A DNA stretch of 18,538 bases. Source: an uncultured Bacilli bacterium. GTDB taxonomy: Bacteria; Bacillota_I; Bacilli_A; RF39; UBA660. The notes beneath the pieces are model-generated. The model saw nothing but the letters and a program-made list of their open reading frames with translations. It was not told the origin of the DNA and did not search any database. Below are positions 1-6,506 of the stretch, in pieces (position 1 is the stretch's first letter; each line of letters starts with the position of its first letter). The stretch is from the NCBI GenBank assembly GCA_947632275.1, contig CANROR010000017.1:1-18538 (forward strand). The letters are read 5' to 3'. Both the position numbers and the translations under genes were made by a program.

Positions 1-2
1 TA

Positions 3-125
3 AATACTGAAACGCAACCTAGCACAGGTGTTACGTTACCTTTAATTATATTAGGTTGTGGCTTTGCTCTAGCAATTGGGGCTTATTATATAACTAGAAA
101 AAACACAAAAATGTATAAGATTTAG
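3..125 (+). CDS. C-terminal end of a surface protein with sorting-signal-like tail (partial)
   Basis: Only the last 40 codons are in the window; the gene starts to the left. The tail reads QPSTGV, then a hydrophobic stretch of about 18 residues (LPLIILGCGFALAIGAYYI), then a short basic end containing RK and two further Lys, and a TAG stop. This is the three-part layout of a sortase cell-wall sorting signal: pentapeptide, membrane span, positive tail. The pentapeptide would be QPSTG, with Gln where the usual LPXTG has Leu. The protein would therefore be exported and either wall-anchored or simply held by a C-terminal membrane helix. Nothing can be said about the exported domain. A strong terminator follows 9 bases after the stop, so this is the last gene of its unit. 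Confidence 0.6.
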   Translation, partial: NTETQPSTGVTLPLIILGCGFALAIGAYYITRKNTKMYKI

Positions 126-134
126 TTTTTAAAT

Positions 135-169
135 AACAATCTTGCTATTTGCGAGGTTGTTTTTTTTTT
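135..169 (+). terminator. Rho-independent terminator after the surface-protein gene
   Basis: An 11-bp stem (135-145 with 151-161, two G-U pairs) closes a 5-base loop and runs straight into nine T residues (161-169). It ends the transcription unit entering from the left. Confidence 0.9.
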
Positions 170-185
170 GCAGTTTTGATACAAT
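157..185 (+). promoter_or_regulatory. Promoter of lysS overlapping the upstream terminator
   Basis: The -35 TTGTTT (157-162) lies inside the terminator's 3' arm and T-tract. A 17-base spacer separates it from TACAAT (180-185), which carries an extended TGA (177-179). Transcription should start near 191-193, only about 10 bases before the ATG of lysS. Confidence 0.65.
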
Positions 186-202
186 AACACCAGGTGATGA
201 AA

Positions 203-1672
203 ATGCGCGAATATAGTGAACAAGAACAAGTCCGGATGGAAAAAGTGGCAAAAATTCGGGAAACCGTAAATCCTTATCCCGAACGTTATGAAAAAACGCA
301 TAGTTTAAAAGATGCGCGGCTACTTGATGATGGTACCGAAAATGTGCGTTTGGCAGGTCGCATTGTTTTTGCTCGGAAAATGGGTAAACTTTCTTTTGTG
401 CGGCTTCGGGATATGGAAGGCGATATGCAACTAGAGTTTAAAATTGATGAAGTGGGCGAAGAAAATTACGAATTTTTCAAGAAAATGATTGATATTGGTG
501 ATTTCGTCGGCGCCGAAGGCGAAATTTTTACCACCCAAACAGGGGAAAAAACTTTACGAGTTAAAAATTTTACATTTTTAGGTAAAGCTTTAAGACCACT
601 TCCTGAGAAGTTTCATGGTTTAACTGATACCGAATTAAAATATCGGGAACGTTATGTTGATCTGATTATGAATGAAGAAACCCGAAAAGTATTTCTTGGT
701 CGGAGTAAATTATATGCTTATATTCATAAGTTTTTAAACGAAAATGGTTTTTTAGAAGTGGAAACGCCAATTTTACAAATGGCGGTATGTGGGGCTAGTG
801 CCAAACCATTTTATACGCATCATAATGCTTTAGATATTGATTGTAATCTAAGAATTGCGCCCGAAACTTATTTAAAGCAATGTATCGCGGGCGGTTTTGA
901 TAAAGTTTATGAAGTGGCTAAATGTTTCCGAAATGAAGGGATGGATCCGGAACACTTACAAGAATTCACCCAAGTAGAATGGTATGCTTCTTATTGGAAT
1001 TTTGAAGATAATATTAAATTTTATCAAAAATTTATTCGCGGTTTACTTCAAGAACTAGTTGGTACGACGAAAATAACGTATCAAGAACATGAACTTGATT
1101 TTGGTCAAGAAAATTGGCATCGCATTAATTATGTTGAAGAATTAACGAAGAAATTAGGTTTTGATTTTTTAAGTATTGAAGATCCTAATGAATTAAAGCA
1201 AAAAATTGTCGATCAAGGATTATTTACTTTTGATGATTTAGCGGATTATAAATCTCTTAGTCAAATAATTGATTTTGCTTATAAAAAATTAATTCGGGCT
1301 GATATTATCGAACCAACGATTATTTATAATTATCCGGCAGTTTTAATTCCATTAGCCAGACGCAATGATAAAGATAAAAGAATTATTGATGTTTTCCAAG
1401 TTTTGGCCGGAGGAACGGAATTATGCAAAGCTTATTCCGAATTAGTTGATCCGGTTATTCAAAGAGAAGCCTTTGAAGACCAATTAAAAGCGAAAGCTCA
1501 AGGCGATGAGGAAACCATGGAAATGGATGAATCATTCTTAGGAGCCATGGAACAAGGAATGCCACCGATATCCGGGTTAGGTTTTGGCATTGATCGGTTA
1601 ATGATGCTTATTTTTAATCAACCATCCGTTCGCGATGTTGTGTTATTTCCGATGATGAAATCAAGAGATTAA
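203..1672 (+). CDS. lysS: Lysyl-tRNA synthetase (class II)
   Basis: Charges tRNA-Lys with lysine in the cytoplasm. The protein has 489 residues from this start, normal for bacterial LysRS (about 490-500). An N-terminal OB-fold for the anticodon (about residues 50-130) precedes the class II catalytic core. Motif 1 is the YRERYVDLIMNEETRK to VETPILQ region, motif 2 is FRNEGMDPEHLQEF (about 242-255), and motif 3 is GLGFGIDRLMMLIF (about 458-471), followed by the SVRDVVLFPMMKSRD end. Three starts are in frame: GTG 194, ATG 197 and ATG 203. ATG 203 is preferred because AGGTGA (192-197) sits 5 bases before it; using GTG 194 would put that motif inside the gene. It is transcribed from its own promoter. 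No stem-loop terminator is visible in the 62 bases before the next gene. Confidence 0.96.
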   Translation: MREYSEQEQVRMEKVAKIRETVNPYPERYEKTHSLKDARLLDDGTENVRLAGRIVFARKMGKLSFVRLRDMEGDMQLEFKIDEVGEENYEFFKKMIDIGDFVGAEGEIFTTQTGEKTLRVKNFTFLGKALRPLPEKFHGLTDTELKYRERYVDLIMNEETRKVFLGRSKLYAYIHKFLNENGFLEVETPILQMAVCGASAKPFYTHHNALDIDCNLRIAPETYLKQCIAGGFDKVYEVAKCFRNEGMDPEHLQEFTQVEWYASYWNFEDNIKFYQKFIRGLLQELVGTTKITYQEHELDFGQENWHRINYVEELTKKLGFDFLSIEDPNELKQKIVDQGLFTFDDLADYKSLSQIIDFAYKKLIRADIIEPTIIYNYPAVLIPLARRNDKDKRIIDVFQVLAGGTELCKAYSELVDPVIQREAFEDQLKAKAQGDEETMEMDESFLGAMEQGMPPISGLGFGIDRLMMLIFNQPSVRDVVLFPMMKSRD

Positions 1673-1680
1673 AATTCTTA

Positions 1681-1710
1681 TTTACTTTAACATCTAAAAT
1701 AATGTATAAT
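1681..1710 (+). promoter_or_regulatory. Promoter of the small HTH gene
   Basis: TATAAT (1705-1710) is a perfect -10. TTTACT (1681-1686) is a moderate -35 at 18 bases. AAAGGAG (1721-1727) then sits 7 bases before the ATG at 1735. Confidence 0.65.
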
Positions 1711-1734
1711 ATAAATATATAAAGGAGAAAAAAT

Positions 1735-1977
1735 ATGGCAAGAATTGCAGGAACCAAAAATAATATGCGGACCCCAGAAGAAAAAGAAAAAATAGTTTTA
1801 CAAAATTTAGAACAAGGCGTTAGTAGACTAAAAATTTGCCGGATGTATAATATTAGTGCGGCAACAATCCATGATTGGATAAAAAAGTACCGGGCTGAAG
1901 GTATTGAAGGTTTAAAATCTAAAACGGGAACGAAAAAAGGCCCTGGTAAAGGTCGAAAAAGAAAGGTTCAAAAATAG
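1735..1977 (+). CDS. Small stand-alone helix-turn-helix protein (transposase OrfA-like DNA-binding domain)
   Basis: 80 residues, very basic. Residues 12-60 look like the winged/helix-turn-helix N-terminal domain of IS3-type OrfA or related transposases: RTPEEKEKIV, a first helix, then VSRLKICRMYNISAATIHDW (turn and recognition helix), then KKYRAEGIEGLKSKTG. After this comes a lysine/arginine/glycine tail (GPGKGRKRKVQK) that could hold nucleic acid non-specifically. No catalytic DDE domain follows in any frame and no inverted repeats flank it, so it is not an intact insertion sequence. It has its own promoter, a strong ribosome binding site and a terminator overlapping its stop, so it is a stand-alone single-gene unit. 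Likely role: a DNA-binding regulator, possibly domesticated from a transposase (inference). Its target is unknown. Confidence 0.75.
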   Translation: MARIAGTKNNMRTPEEKEKIVLQNLEQGVSRLKICRMYNISAATIHDWIKKYRAEGIEGLKSKTGTKKGPGKGRKRKVQK

Positions 1978-1996
1978 TTAATTTTGAACTTTTTTT
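1965..1996 (+). terminator. Terminator overlapping the HTH gene stop
   Basis: GGTTCAAAA (1965-1973) pairs with TTTTGAACT (1982-1990), 9 pairs with one G-U. The TAG stop lies in the loop and seven T residues follow (1990-1996). Confidence 0.85.
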
Positions 1997-2036
1997 AATA
2001 TTTGGTTAAAACTTTTGTCTAGTTTTGTCGAATCGC

Positions 2037-2064
2037 TTGCAATAAAAAAATAATGGTATAGAAT
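2037..2064 (+). promoter_or_regulatory. Promoter in the gap, for the candidate RNA at 2071
   Basis: TTGCAA (2037-2042), a 16-base spacer and TAGAAT (2059-2064). The predicted start, about A2071, falls exactly at the base before the 13-bp closing stem of the structured RNA, which supports it. Confidence 0.5.
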
Positions 2065-2070
2065 GAACTT

Positions 2071-2244
2071 AGAAAGCGGGTTTTGGTAAAAATATAAAAT
2101 TATATATTACTATTTTAAAATTAGAAAAACTTGTCTGATTTTAGTTTAATCTTCTCATTATTAAAACTTCCTACTATACTTTACAAACCCTTAAAAAATC
2201 CGCTTTCGCATTTTTGTTAGCAAACTCTAGTCATAGAGTTTTTT
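2071..2244 (+). ncRNA. Candidate structured small RNA, 6S-like shape
   Basis: This fills the 303-base gap between two genes; no credible reading frame is present. Positions 2072-2084 pair with 2195-2207 as an unbroken 13-bp stem (GAAAGCGGGTTTT with AAAATCCGCTTTC, one G-U), much more GC-rich than its surroundings. Inside, 2086-2090 can pair with 2180-2184. A long AU-rich, largely unpaired region follows, and an 11-bp hairpin caps it (2115-2125 with 2134-2144, loop of 8). A promoter ends 7 bases before the 5' end and a terminator closes it at 2222-2244, giving about 174 nt. A rod with paired ends, a large central bubble and an apical hairpin is the architecture of 6S RNA, the RNA polymerase decoy, but no sequence signature confirms that. 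It lacks the signal recognition particle RNA GGAA-loop domain and is too short for RNase P RNA or tmRNA. Confidence 0.5.
2222..2244 (+). terminator. Terminator of the candidate RNA
   Basis: AAACTCTA (2222-2229) pairs with TAGAGTTT (2234-2241) around a GTCA tetraloop, 8 bp, with six T residues at 2239-2244. It lies between the RNA and the next gene's -10, so it isolates the methyltransferase gene from upstream transcription. Confidence 0.85.
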
Positions 2245-2247
2245 AAT

Positions 2248-2256
2248 TGTTATAAT
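2248..2256 (+). promoter_or_regulatory. Extended -10 promoter of the methyltransferase gene
   Basis: TGTTATAAT is a perfect extended -10. The matching -35 position (2228-2233, TAGTCA) lies in the terminator hairpin and is poor, so the promoter would rely on the extended -10. The leader would be about 18 bases and includes GGATGTGA (2267-2274), 6 bases before the ATG at 2281. Confidence 0.6.
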
Positions 2257-2280
2257 ATAGACAAATGGATGTGATTTTAA

Positions 2281-3150
2281 ATGAAAGTTGTAGATACGTG
2301 GCATGATTATAAATTGCTCGCTATGAGTGATGGGCAAAAATTAGAAAATTGGCATAATATTATTTTATCGCGGCCGGATCCTCAAATAATCTGGACCGAA
2401 GAAAGTAGATTATGGCCAAAAGCCGATGCCGTATACCATCGAAGTAAAACCGGTGGTGGGGCTTGGGAAAAGAAAAATAATATCCCTGACAAATGGCAAA
2501 TTAAATATAAAGATTTAACATTTAATATTAAACTGATGGGCTTTAAACATACGGGTATTTTTCCTGAGCAAGCTTATAATTGGGATTATATGATTAACAA
2601 AATAAAAAACAGTAATCGGCCTATTAAAGTATTGAATTTATTTGCTTATACGGGTGGAGCAACGGTGGCTTGTGCTTATGCCGGAGCCGACGTTGTCCAT
2701 GTTGATTCGTCTAAAGGCATGGTCGCTTGGGCGAAAGATAACATTGCTAGTTCGCATTTGACGGATAAAAATGTACGTTTTATTGTCGATGATTGTCTGA
2801 AGTTTGTTGAAAGAGAAATAAGACGGGGCCATCAATATGATGCGATTATTATGGATCCGCCCTCATTTGGGCGAGGAGCCAATAAAGAAGTTTGGAATAT
2901 TGAAGAAAGTTTATATAAATTAATTACCAAGTGTTTGGATGTATTAAGCGATAAACCGTTATTTTTCTTAATTAATTCTTATACGACGGGGTTAAGTCCC
3001 AAAGTTTTAGAAAACATTTTATCTTTAACAGTTAAGCAAAAATATAAGGGAGTAATTACTTCTGATGAAATTGGCATAAAGATGGAAAATAGTAGTTTAG
3101 TTTTACCATGTGGAATTTATGCTAGATGGGAAGAAAATGATGAATCTTAA
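2281..3150 (+). CDS. Class I SAM-dependent methyltransferase, RlmI/COG1092-like
   Basis: 289 residues. The Rossmann methyltransferase core shows motif I as LNLFAYTGGATVACAYAGAD (about 118-137), an acidic motif II in VVHVDSSKGMV, and the catalytic DPPSFGRG (192-199). The DPPSF motif and the preceding GFKHTGIFPEQ segment are characteristic of the RlmI/YccW-type 23S rRNA cytosine-C5 methyltransferases. RlmI itself is about 396 residues and begins with a PUA RNA-binding domain; here that domain is absent and only a short N-terminal extension (LLAMSDGQKLENWH and following) is present. Substrate is therefore likely RNA, but C1962 of 23S rRNA is only a possibility. Its end overlaps the next gene by 14 bases, so the pair is translationally coupled and probably forms an RNA-modification operon. 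Confidence 0.8.
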   Translation: MKVVDTWHDYKLLAMSDGQKLENWHNIILSRPDPQIIWTEESRLWPKADAVYHRSKTGGGAWEKKNNIPDKWQIKYKDLTFNIKLMGFKHTGIFPEQAYNWDYMINKIKNSNRPIKVLNLFAYTGGATVACAYAGADVVHVDSSKGMVAWAKDNIASSHLTDKNVRFIVDDCLKFVEREIRRGHQYDAIIMDPPSFGRGANKEVWNIEESLYKLITKCLDVLSDKPLFFLINSYTTGLSPKVLENILSLTVKQKYKGVITSDEIGIKMENSSLVLPCGIYARWEENDES

Positions 3151-3826
3151 TATTTTAGATGAAGATAATCATCTTATCGTAGTTTTAAAACCTTATAATG
3201 TTCCCGTGCAAGCTGATGATAGTAAAGATGTAGATTTACTTACGATAGTGAAAAATTATCTTAAAACCAAATATCATAAACCCGGGAATGTGTATCTTGG
3301 TTTAGTCCATCGCCTTGACCGACCCGTCGGAGGAATTATGGTTTTAGCCAAAACCAGTAAAGCGGCCGCGCGATTAAATACTTTAATAAAAAATCATGAC
3401 TTTAAGAAAACTTATTTGGCAGTAGTCCATGGCCAAGTTAAAAATAGCGAAAGACTAGTTTCGAAGATTACGCGCGATCCGAGAAGCCATAATTCTTATA
3501 TTGATCCGGTGAAGGGTAAAGAAAGCATTTTAGAGTATCAATGTCTTGGTTATAATCAGGAAGAAGACTTATCTTTAATAAAAATAAATTTAATCACGGG
3601 CCGGCATCACCAAATAAGAGTCCAAATGGTTGAACGCGGTAATCCTTTATATGGCGATAATCGTTATGGTTTAAAGGAATTAGTACCTATTCATTTATTT
3701 GCTTATCATTTAGAATTTATGCATCCAGTGCAAAAAGAATTAAAAGCCTATACGGTTATTCCTGAATTAAAGGATAAATGGCTTTTATTTAAGACCGAAT
3801 TAAATAATTTGGCCAATAATGAATAG
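3137..3826 (+). CDS. RluA-family pseudouridine synthase
   Basis: Isomerises specific uridines in rRNA or tRNA to pseudouridine. 229 residues from ATG 3137 (a second ATG is at 3140); the start gives MMNLNILDEDNHLIVVLKP, the usual beginning of RluA catalytic domains. The family motif HRLDRPVGG carries the catalytic Asp (family consensus HRLDRxTSG). TGRHHQIRVQM is the conserved substrate-binding segment and GDNRYG follows. There is no N-terminal S4 RNA-binding domain, unlike RluC/RluD, so it resembles the short single-domain members. The start overlaps the methyltransferase gene by 14 bases with GGGAAG just upstream. The target nucleotide cannot be told from sequence alone. Confidence 0.88.
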   Translation: MMNLNILDEDNHLIVVLKPYNVPVQADDSKDVDLLTIVKNYLKTKYHKPGNVYLGLVHRLDRPVGGIMVLAKTSKAAARLNTLIKNHDFKKTYLAVVHGQVKNSERLVSKITRDPRSHNSYIDPVKGKESILEYQCLGYNQEEDLSLIKINLITGRHHQIRVQMVERGNPLYGDNRYGLKELVPIHLFAYHLEFMHPVQKELKAYTVIPELKDKWLLFKTELNNLANNE

Positions 3827-3849
3827 AATTAAATAGCCTTAATTTGGTA

Positions 3850-3878
3850 TTGCACAAGCTATTTTCTTGTGTTATAAT
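3850..3878 (+). promoter_or_regulatory. Strong promoter of rplS
   Basis: TTGCAC (3850-3855), 17-base spacer, TATAAT (3873-3878) with extended TGT (3870-3872). It is among the best-matched promoters in the window, as expected for a ribosomal protein gene. Transcription should begin near 3885. A CACAAG/CTTGTG inverted repeat lies in the spacer. Confidence 0.85.
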
Positions 3879-3894
3879 CATTTTGACCCAAAAA

Positions 3895-3930
3895 GGTATG
3901 CAATCCGCTAAAAAAATTTATGATTGCAGG
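3895..3930 (+). promoter_or_regulatory. Probable L19 leader in the rplS 5' UTR
   Basis: TGCAATC (3899-3905) pairs with GATTGCA (3922-3928), 7 bp around a 16-base loop beginning CGCTAA. It sits in the 73-base leader between the predicted start point and rplS. Bacilli are known to carry a small structured L19 leader in this place (family L19_leader), thought to bind L19 and repress its own mRNA. I infer identity from position and hairpin and could not align it to the family. Confidence 0.5.
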
Positions 3931-3957
3931 TAATAATATTTAGAAAGGAATGAAGTT

Positions 3958-4299
3958 ATGGCTAATCTTGTAGATAAGATTAATGCGAAACATATTCGCA
4001 AAGATATTCCAGAATTTCGTGTTGGTGACACTGTTAAAGTTGATGTTTGGGTAAAAGAAGGAAAAAAGGAAAGAATCCAATCCTTTGAAGGTTTAGTAAT
4101 TGCCATTAAAGGAAGCGGAGTATCTCAAATGGTATCTGTTCGGAAGAAAAGTGGTACAGTTGGGGTAATTCGGATTTTCCCTGTTAATGCTCCAACCATT
4201 GATAAAATTACAGTTGTTAAAAAAGGTAAAGTTAGACGTGCAAAACTTAACTTTATTAAGAAAATGCGTAAGGAATATAAGGTTAAGGAAAGAAATTAA
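3958..4299 (+). CDS. rplS: 50S ribosomal protein L19
   Basis: 113 residues, the typical L19 length. Features include FRVGDTVKVDVWVKEGKKER, IQSFEGLVIAIKGSG, the VRKKSGTVGVIRIFPVNAP segment (family: VRKiS.GVGVERtFP) and the basic C-terminus KVRRAKLNFIKKMRKEYKVKE. L19 sits at the 30S-50S interface. AAAGGA (3944-3949) lies 8 bases before the ATG. The gene is followed by lepB and, after two insertions, rbgA and rnhB, reproducing the known Bacilli order. A stem-loop overlaps its last codons. Confidence 0.97.
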   Translation: MANLVDKINAKHIRKDIPEFRVGDTVKVDVWVKEGKKERIQSFEGLVIAIKGSGVSQMVSVRKKSGTVGVIRIFPVNAPTIDKITVVKKGKVRRAKLNFIKKMRKEYKVKERN

Positions 4300-4319
4300 T
4301 TCTTTCCTTAATTTATTTT
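4283..4319 (+). terminator. Stem-loop between rplS and lepB, likely partial terminator
   Basis: A perfect 12-bp stem (4283-4294 with 4300-4311) around ATTAA, followed by the T-rich but interrupted TTTATTTT. It spans the rplS stop. The weak T-tract and the closeness of lepB suggest attenuation: high rplS output and reduced lepB read-through. Confidence 0.65.
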
Positions 4320-4329
4320 GGAGAAAAAT

Positions 4330-4812
4330 ATGAAGAAATTTTTAAAAGAAATTTATCCTTATTTAATTATTATTGTGGTCGTTATTTTAATTAGAACTTT
4401 TATTGCTACTCCGGTTCGTGTCGATGGTGATAGTATGGTTGATACTTTACATGATGGCGAAATTTTAATTTTAAATAAATTAAGTAAAATTAATCGTTAT
4501 GATATTGTCGTTTTATACGAAGATGAAGATGACAATATTATTAAAAGAGTTTATGGCATGCCGGGGGAAACGATTAGAATAGATAGTAATAAAATTTATA
4601 TTAATGGCCAAGTTATTGAAGATAAATATACTTTTGGGGAAACTAGTTTTTATTCCGATCTTACTTTAGGCGACGATGAGTATTTTGTTCTTGGGGACAA
4701 CCGGGAAATTAGTAAAGATAGTCGGAGCATTGGCCCAATTAAGGAAAAAAATATTAAAGGTGTCACTAGCTTTCGGATCTATCCTTTTAATAAATTTGGC
4801 TCAATTAAATAA
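4330..4812 (+). CDS. lepB: Signal peptidase I (S26 family)
   Basis: Cleaves signal peptides from exported proteins at the outer face of the membrane. 160 residues, the short Gram-positive form. One membrane anchor spans about residues 10-27 (YPYLIIIVVVILIRTFIA). The catalytic Ser35 is in GDSM and the general-base Lys72 in IIKRVYGMPGE. The conserved GDNREISKDSRSIGPI box (LGDNR..S.DSR) follows near the C-terminus. ATG 4330 is chosen because GGAG (4320-4323) lies 6 bases upstream; a TTG at 4318 would overlap that site. Being next to rplS and near rbgA/rnhB matches known synteny. The last codons contain the promoter of the following gene. Confidence 0.95.
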   Translation: MKKFLKEIYPYLIIIVVVILIRTFIATPVRVDGDSMVDTLHDGEILILNKLSKINRYDIVVLYEDEDDNIIKRVYGMPGETIRIDSNKIYINGQVIEDKYTFGETSFYSDLTLGDDEYFVLGDNREISKDSRSIGPIKEKNIKGVTSFRIYPFNKFGSIK

Positions 4813-4824
4813 AAATGCTATAAT
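4796..4824 (+). promoter_or_regulatory. Promoter of the bile salt hydrolase unit, inside the end of lepB
   Basis: TTGGCT (4796-4801), 17-base spacer, TATAAT (4819-4824) with extended TGC (4816-4818). The start would be near 4831, about 18 bases before the hydrolase ATG. Confidence 0.8.
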
Positions 4825-4848
4825 GAAAGGTAGAAAGAAGGTATTAAT

Positions 4849-5823
4849 ATGTGTACGGCAATAACATATAAGACGAAAGATCACTATTTTGGTCGTAATT
4901 TAGATTTAGAATATTCTTATCAAGAAACGGTTACCATTACCCCAAGAAATTATCCGTTTAAATTTCGGAGTGGCCAAGCAATAAATAAGCATTATGCGCT
5001 TATTGGAATGGCTTATGTGGCTGATGACTATCCTTTATATTATGAGGCAATTAACGAAAAAGGCTTAGGCATGGCCGGCTTAAATTTCCCAGGCAATGCC
5101 TATTATCATGAACTTAAAAATAATCAAGATAATGTGGCACCTTTTGAATTTATTCCCTGGATTTTAAGTCAATGTGCAACTGTTGATGAAGCAAAAAAAT
5201 TATTAGCTAATTTAAATATTGCCAATATTAATTTTAGCGATTCTTTGCCGGCTTCTCCTTTACATTGGATTATTGCCGATTTAAAAAATTCTATTACGGT
5301 TGAAAGTGTCAAAGATGGTTTAAAAGTTTATGATAATCCGGTTGGGGTTTTAACCAATAATCCCACGTTCGATATGCAAATGTTTAATTTAAATAACTAT
5401 ATGAGTTTATCTATCGAACCCCCAGTTAATAATTTTAGTAAAAATTTAAATTTAGATATTTATAGTCGGGGCATGGGCGCTTTAGGTTTACCTGGTGATT
5501 TATCTTCCGCTTCTCGTTTTGTTAAAGCGACATTTACCAAAATGAATTCTTTATCTGGGACTTCAGAAAGGGAAAGCATTAGTCAATTTTTCCATATTTT
5601 AACGTCCGTTGAACAACAAAGAGGCTGTGTTCATATGGGCGAAGATAAGTATGAAATAACTATTTATAGCTCTTGTTGTAATATGGATAAAGGTATTTAT
5701 TACTATACGACTTATGAAAATAGTCAAATTAGTGCTATTAATATGCATCACGAAGATTTAGATGCTTCGAAACTAGTAAATTATGAATTAATAAAAGGTC
5801 AACAAATAAATAAGCAAAATTAA
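4849..5823 (+). CDS. Bile salt hydrolase (choloylglycine hydrolase, Ntn hydrolase)
   Basis: Hydrolyses the amide bond of glycine- or taurine-conjugated bile acids. 324 residues, matching characterised enzymes (about 316-329). After Met removal, Cys2 is the N-terminal nucleophile (MCTAITY). Arg16 and Asp19 lie in YFGRNLDLEYS, the GLNFPGN segment carries the Asn seen in bile salt hydrolases where penicillin V acylases have Tyr, Asn170 is in GVLTNNPTFD, and Arg223 in ASRFVKATF. No signal peptide is present, so it is cytoplasmic. Much of the C-terminus (ASRF, FFHIL, the run from KGIYYYTTYEN) resembles the Clostridium perfringens enzyme as I recall it. The loop before GLPGD reads YSRGMG; this loop has been tied to glycine versus taurine preference, which I do not assign. 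It has its own promoter and precedes a small unknown gene by 33 bases. Confidence 0.93.
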   Translation: MCTAITYKTKDHYFGRNLDLEYSYQETVTITPRNYPFKFRSGQAINKHYALIGMAYVADDYPLYYEAINEKGLGMAGLNFPGNAYYHELKNNQDNVAPFEFIPWILSQCATVDEAKKLLANLNIANINFSDSLPASPLHWIIADLKNSITVESVKDGLKVYDNPVGVLTNNPTFDMQMFNLNNYMSLSIEPPVNNFSKNLNLDIYSRGMGALGLPGDLSSASRFVKATFTKMNSLSGTSERESISQFFHILTSVEQQRGCVHMGEDKYEITIYSSCCNMDKGIYYYTTYENSQISAINMHHEDLDASKLVNYELIKGQQINKQN

Positions 5824-5856
5824 TTTAAAATGAAAAAAATTTTTTAGGAGATTAAT

Positions 5857-6255
5857 ATGTTATTAGTAAATGGAAAAGAGACTAAAATTACTTATGCTAC
5901 TTTGGAAATACTAAAGAATAAAAATCGCGATGAATATTATGGCAGTGTAAAAATATTATTTGAGTTAAATAATAAAGGTGGTTATGTAATTTTTGATGTT
6001 GATAAACTTGATAGCACTGATATTACCTATTTTAGTCATAAAAAATATGATTGTGTACCTCGCTATGAAAAAAATACGATCAATAATCTAGAAGTATATA
6101 ATACTATGTATTTTTATAGTGACGATGCTTTTATTAATATAATGCAAGTCGAATTTGGGAATATTACTAATGACGAAATAGAATGTAAAGTAAAAATAAA
6201 TGAAGAATATATTTCGCTTGATTTTGTTGATATATTAAAGTTAAAAAAATCATAA
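5857..6255 (+). CDS. Hypothetical protein, 132 residues
   Basis: I do not recognise the family. The protein is acidic to neutral, without membrane segments or a signal peptide, and looks rich in alternating beta-type strands (YYGSVKILFELN, GYVIFDVDKLD, INIMQVEFGNI, ECKVKINEEYISLDFVDI). Overall it suggests a small cytoplasmic beta protein. AGGAG (5846-5850) sits 6 bases before the ATG. It lies 33 bases after the bile salt hydrolase gene with no terminator between them, and a terminator follows directly, so the two form one transcription unit. A role linked to the hydrolase is possible from position only. Confidence 0.75.
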   Translation: MLLVNGKETKITYATLEILKNKNRDEYYGSVKILFELNNKGGYVIFDVDKLDSTDITYFSHKKYDCVPRYEKNTINNLEVYNTMYFYSDDAFINIMQVEFGNITNDEIECKVKINEEYISLDFVDILKLKKS

Positions 6256-6256
6256 A

Positions 6257-6281
6257 AGCAAGAAGATATTCTTGTTTTTTT
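6257..6281 (+). terminator. Terminator of the bile salt hydrolase unit
   Basis: CAAGAA (6259-6264) pairs with TTCTTG (6269-6274) around GATA, extended by A-U pairs outward, and runs into seven T residues (6275-6281). Confidence 0.85.
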
Positions 6282-6506
6282 ATGATATAATAACCAAAAA
6301 AGAAAATAATCAATAAATTTTAGACAATAAGAAGAATTTTTTAGGATTCTTGTCGCAAAATCTTCATACTAAGAAAAACTAGAGTGATTTTATGATAAGA
6401 TTATAAACCTAAAATATATAATTCAGACGCTATAATTATATTAGGAATTAGAGAGGTGATTACGAAATTGTAATCCTTAATAAAAACAAGAAAGCAGGTG
6501 GCAATT

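Noticed and set aside
1735..1977. Intact IS3-type insertion sequence.
   Set aside because: No OrfB, no terminal inverted repeats and no target duplication are visible around the HTH gene.
4676..4864. A second small gene across the lepB end and the bile salt hydrolase start.
   Set aside because: It is out of frame with both strong genes, overlaps their conserved coding sequence and covers the hydrolase promoter.
6451..6475. A good AGAGGTGA Shine-Dalgarno upstream of the Bro-N gene, followed by TTG TAA (start then stop) and a GATTAC/GTAATC hairpin.
   Set aside because: No reading frame of any length follows; likely a chance motif or remnant. The 216-base gap 6282-6497 otherwise shows a TATAAT at 6286-6291 and another at 6431-6436, but neither has a usable -35.
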